Below, in pieces: positions 61,448 through 64,000 of a stretch of DNA of 64,000 nucleotides. A model generated the notes under the pieces. The model saw only the letters and a list, made by a program, of their open reading frames with translations, was not told the origin of the DNA and did no database searches. The stretch lies in NCBI GenBank assembly GCA_003075315.1, contig QDFQ01000001.1:847355-911354 (forward strand), in the 5' to 3' direction. Origin of the DNA: Arthrobacter sp. TPD3018 (lineage in GTDB: Bacteria > Pseudomonadota > Alphaproteobacteria > Sphingomonadales > Sphingomonadaceae). Position numbers and translations under genes: made by a program. Position 1 is the first letter of the stretch; each line of letters begins with the position of its first letter.

Positions 61448-62113
61448 TCAATCCTCCTTCTTAAGGCGCGCCTTCAGCGCGGCGAGTTCGGCGTCCACCT
61501 TGTCGCTCTGGCGCAGCTCGGCGATTTCCTCTTCCAGCGTCTTCGGCACGCCCAGGCCCAGCGCTTCCGCGCGGCCCTCGGCATCGTCGACGCGGCGTTC
61601 CAGGATGTCGAAGCGGCTGAACGCCTCGTGCGTCTTGGGGCCGGCGTACATCTCGCGCAGGCGGTAGCGGTTGTTAGCGCTTTCCAGACGCGTCTGGACG
61701 TTGGACTGCTTGGCGCGCGCCTCGGTCAGCTTCTTCTGCAGCTTGGCGATATCCTCTTCCGACGCGCGCAGCGCATCGTCGAGCACCTTCACCTCGATCA
61801 TCAGCTGTTCGGCCATGTCGCCGGCCTTCTGCTTCTCGACGAGGGCGGCCTTGGCCAGGTCTTCGCGGTCCTTCGACAGCGCCAGCTCCGCCTTTTCCTG
61901 CCAGCTCGCCTGCAGCTGGTCGAGCTTGTTGATGTGGCGGCGCATTTCCTTCTGGTCGGCGATCGTCCGGGCCGCGCTGGCGCGCACCTCGACCAGCGTC
62001 TCCTCCATTTCGAGGATGATCATGCGGATCATCTTCGCCGGATCTTCCGCCTTTTCCAGCAGGTCGGCGAAATTGGCGGCGACGATGTCGCGGGTGCGGG
62101 AAAAGATGCCCAT
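61448..62113 (-). CDS. pspA: Phage shock protein PspA
   Basis: A 221-residue ESCRT-III-fold protein that binds damaged membrane and inhibits PspF. It starts MGIFSRTRDIVAANFADLLE with the amphipathic membrane helix and is helical throughout, with EDPAKMIRMIILEMEETLVE. The ATG at 62111-62113 gives the typical N-terminus. It follows the 45-residue peptide gene under a sigma-54 promoter. Confidence 0.95.
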   Translation of the reverse strand: MGIFSRTRDIVAANFADLLEKAEDPAKMIRMIILEMEETLVEVRASAARTIADQKEMRRHINKLDQLQASWQEKAELALSKDREDLAKAALVEKQKAGDMAEQLMIEVKVLDDALRASEEDIAKLQKKLTEARAKQSNVQTRLESANNRYRLREMYAGPKTHEAFSRFDILERRVDDAEGRAEALGLGVPKTLEEEIAELRQSDKVDAELAALKARLKKED

Positions 62114-62183
62114 CGTGTCGGTGCTCCTCAAAATCATGGCCGGGGCGAGCCGGGACCGTGGCCCGCCCCGGTTTGGGACCGCT

Positions 62184-62321
62184 TTACGCAACTTGGCGGG
62201 CGGTCGTCACGCTGGTCTGGTGTGCCGTCGCCGGTCCCACCGCGCCAGCGACGCAGGTCGCGCTGAACAGGACGGTGCAGACGATGGCGGCAAACTTGCG
62301 ACCGATCTCGGTGTTGAACAT
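62184..62321 (-). CDS. Small exported peptide at the head of the psp operon
   Basis: A 45-residue frame with an excellent ribosome-binding site, AGGAGG, about six bases before the ATG at 62319-62321. Residues about 10-34 look like a signal peptide (KFAAIVCTVLFSATCVAGAV, cleavage near TAHQ), leaving a mature part of about a dozen residues. It lies between the sigma-54 promoter and pspA, so it should be made with the Psp proteins. I know no family for it. Confidence 0.7.
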   Translation of the reverse strand: MFNTEIGRKFAAIVCTVLFSATCVAGAVGPATAHQTSVTTARQVA

Positions 62322-62377
62322 GGGAACCTCCTGAAGCCTTGTTTCGGGCCGCCGCGTTGGCGGTATGCCAGCAGCAT

Positions 62378-62394
62378 TGCAGGAGGCGTGCCAA
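62378..62394 (-). promoter_or_regulatory. Sigma-54 promoter of the psp operon
   Basis: On the minus strand TTGGCACGCCTCCTGCA matches the -24/-12 pattern TGGCACG-N4-TTGCA with one mismatch and the exact 10-base spacing between GG and GC. It points to the 45-residue peptide gene and pspA, and PspF, a sigma-54 activator, is encoded just upstream on the other strand. Confidence 0.8.
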
Positions 62395-62494
62395 TTCCAA
62401 AAATGGCGGTTTTCCGTCGTTTCGCGGTGTATTATTTTCCTGAACCACCGATGAACACTTGCGCATTCTTGGTGTTTTCCGCCAGAAGTTGGCG

Positions 62495-63556
<1,062 letters not shown>

Positions 63557-63574
63557 GAGCCGCCCCACACACTC

Positions 63575-63681
63575 CGTCATCCCGGACTTGTTCCGGGGTC
63601 CACTCCGCGGCGAGGGGGACGGCCGAGCCTCTTGCCTGCCCCATGCGGCCCGGTGGACCCCGGAACAAGTCCGGGATGACG
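63575..63681. repeat. Palindromic repeat, long subtype
   Basis: Opens with CGTCATCCCGGACTTGTTCC and closes with GGAACAAGTCCGGGATGACG, with GTCCAC/GTGGAC inner arms. Located just after pspF. Confidence 0.9.
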
Positions 63682-63698
63682 AAGTAGGACATATACCA

Positions 63699-63787
63699 CG
63701 TCACCCCGGCCGCAGAGCCGGGGTCCCGCTTCTTCTTCTCACCGCCCGTCGGTAAAAGCGGGACCCCGGTTCAAGTCCGGGGTGACG
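63699..63787. repeat. Palindromic repeat, short subtype
   Basis: Opens with CGTCACCCCGGCCGCAGAGC and closes with GGTTCAAGTCCGGGGTGACG, with GTCCCGCTTCTTC/AAGCGGGAC arms. It lies 17 bases after the previous copy. Confidence 0.9.
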
Positions 63788-63913
63788 AGGTGGATGGGGG
63801 CGATGGCGTGGCCATTACTCATCACGCTTGCGTAACGGCGCGGGAGCGTTAGGCCCGCTTCCGCGTTAACGCGGGGACGCAACCGTCCCCACCTTATGGA
63901 AGGAGCCTTTCCC
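63788..63913 (+). promoter_or_regulatory. sodB upstream region with a perfect 14-bp palindrome
   Basis: The region before sodB holds CCGCGTTAACGCGG at 63861-63874, a perfect palindrome 40 bases before the start codon, and an AAGGAG ribosome-binding site at 63899-63904. The palindrome could be an operator, but I cannot name the regulator. Confidence 0.4.
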
Positions 63914-64000
63914 ATGGCATTCGAACTGCCGCCGCTGCCCTACGCTTACGACGCGCTGGAGCCGGTCATCTCGAAGGAGACGATGACCTTCCACCATGAC
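63914..64000 (+). CDS. sodB: Superoxide dismutase (Fe/Mn), 3' partial
   Basis: The first 29 codons of a gene that runs past the right edge. The N-terminus ([16 protein letters not shown] then [11 protein letters not shown]) is that of iron superoxide dismutases, with the first metal-binding His region in TFHHD. It removes superoxide in the cytoplasm. AAGGAG lies nine bases before the ATG. Confidence 0.93.
   Translation, partial: MAFELPPLPYAYDALEPVISKETMTFHHD

Overview
The window is a high-GC, densely coded chromosomal segment that looks like a Sphingomonas-type alphaproteobacterium (Sphingomonadales). The clues are a complete exosortase A (XrtA) exopolysaccharide locus, a large TonB-dependent receptor, ChpT (CckA-ChpT-CtrA phosphorelay), a deoxyhypusine-synthase-like protein beside ornithine decarboxylase (sphingomonads make homospermidine), and many copies of a palindromic intergenic repeat of the kind common in this group. 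I see no insertion sequence, prophage or CRISPR array.

Layout. 1-1.0 kb: end of a 2'-5' RNA ligase-like gene, tRNA-Met, a small membrane protein. 1.0-4.6 kb: a minus-strand operon for an FdhF/YdeP-type molybdenum oxidoreductase with its cofactor helpers MobA and FdhD, joined by 4-bp overlaps. 4.9-8.0 kb: a TonB receptor gene broken by one in-frame TAA. 8.1-9.1 kb: thioredoxin reductase. 9.2-27.1 kb: the XrtA locus, with two hydrolases and an acyl carrier protein on the minus strand, then ligase, decarboxylase, export protein, chain-length regulator, tyrosine autokinase, outer-membrane protein, ATPase, deacetylase, FemAB protein, glycosyltransferase, exosortase and amidotransferase on the plus strand, most with overlapping start and stop codons. 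No PEP-CTERM substrate protein is present here.

27.2-46 kb: a soluble CBS-domain chemoreceptor, a MAPEG protein, an SDR enzyme, the polyamine pair, threonine dehydratase, mtgA, an amine oxidase carrying an inserted repeat, rpoH, an RluA-type pseudouridine synthase, a JAMM peptidase, chpT, then cheA-cheW-cheY-cheB-cheR, an amidase and the RNase P RNA gene. The three chemotaxis transcription units each carry a similar CtrA-like upstream motif. 45.5-58 kb: J-domain, 2Fe-2S and SufE proteins; ribosomal protein pairs rplJ-rplL and rplK-rplA separated by a PhoX-family gene, a PilZ gene and a three-unit 210-bp tandem repeat; a membrane-SET-domain fusion; dinB; an isochorismatase-family hydrolase.

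58-64 kb: a lipoprotein, then an enlarged phage-shock (Psp) locus: pspF divergent from a sigma-54 promoter that drives a 45-residue exported peptide, pspA, pspB, pspC and six further small membrane/coiled-coil proteins that share one C-terminal motif with PspB and PspC. One of the six is broken by a TAA codon. The window ends inside sodB. The enlarged Psp array is the best candidate here for an undescribed system.
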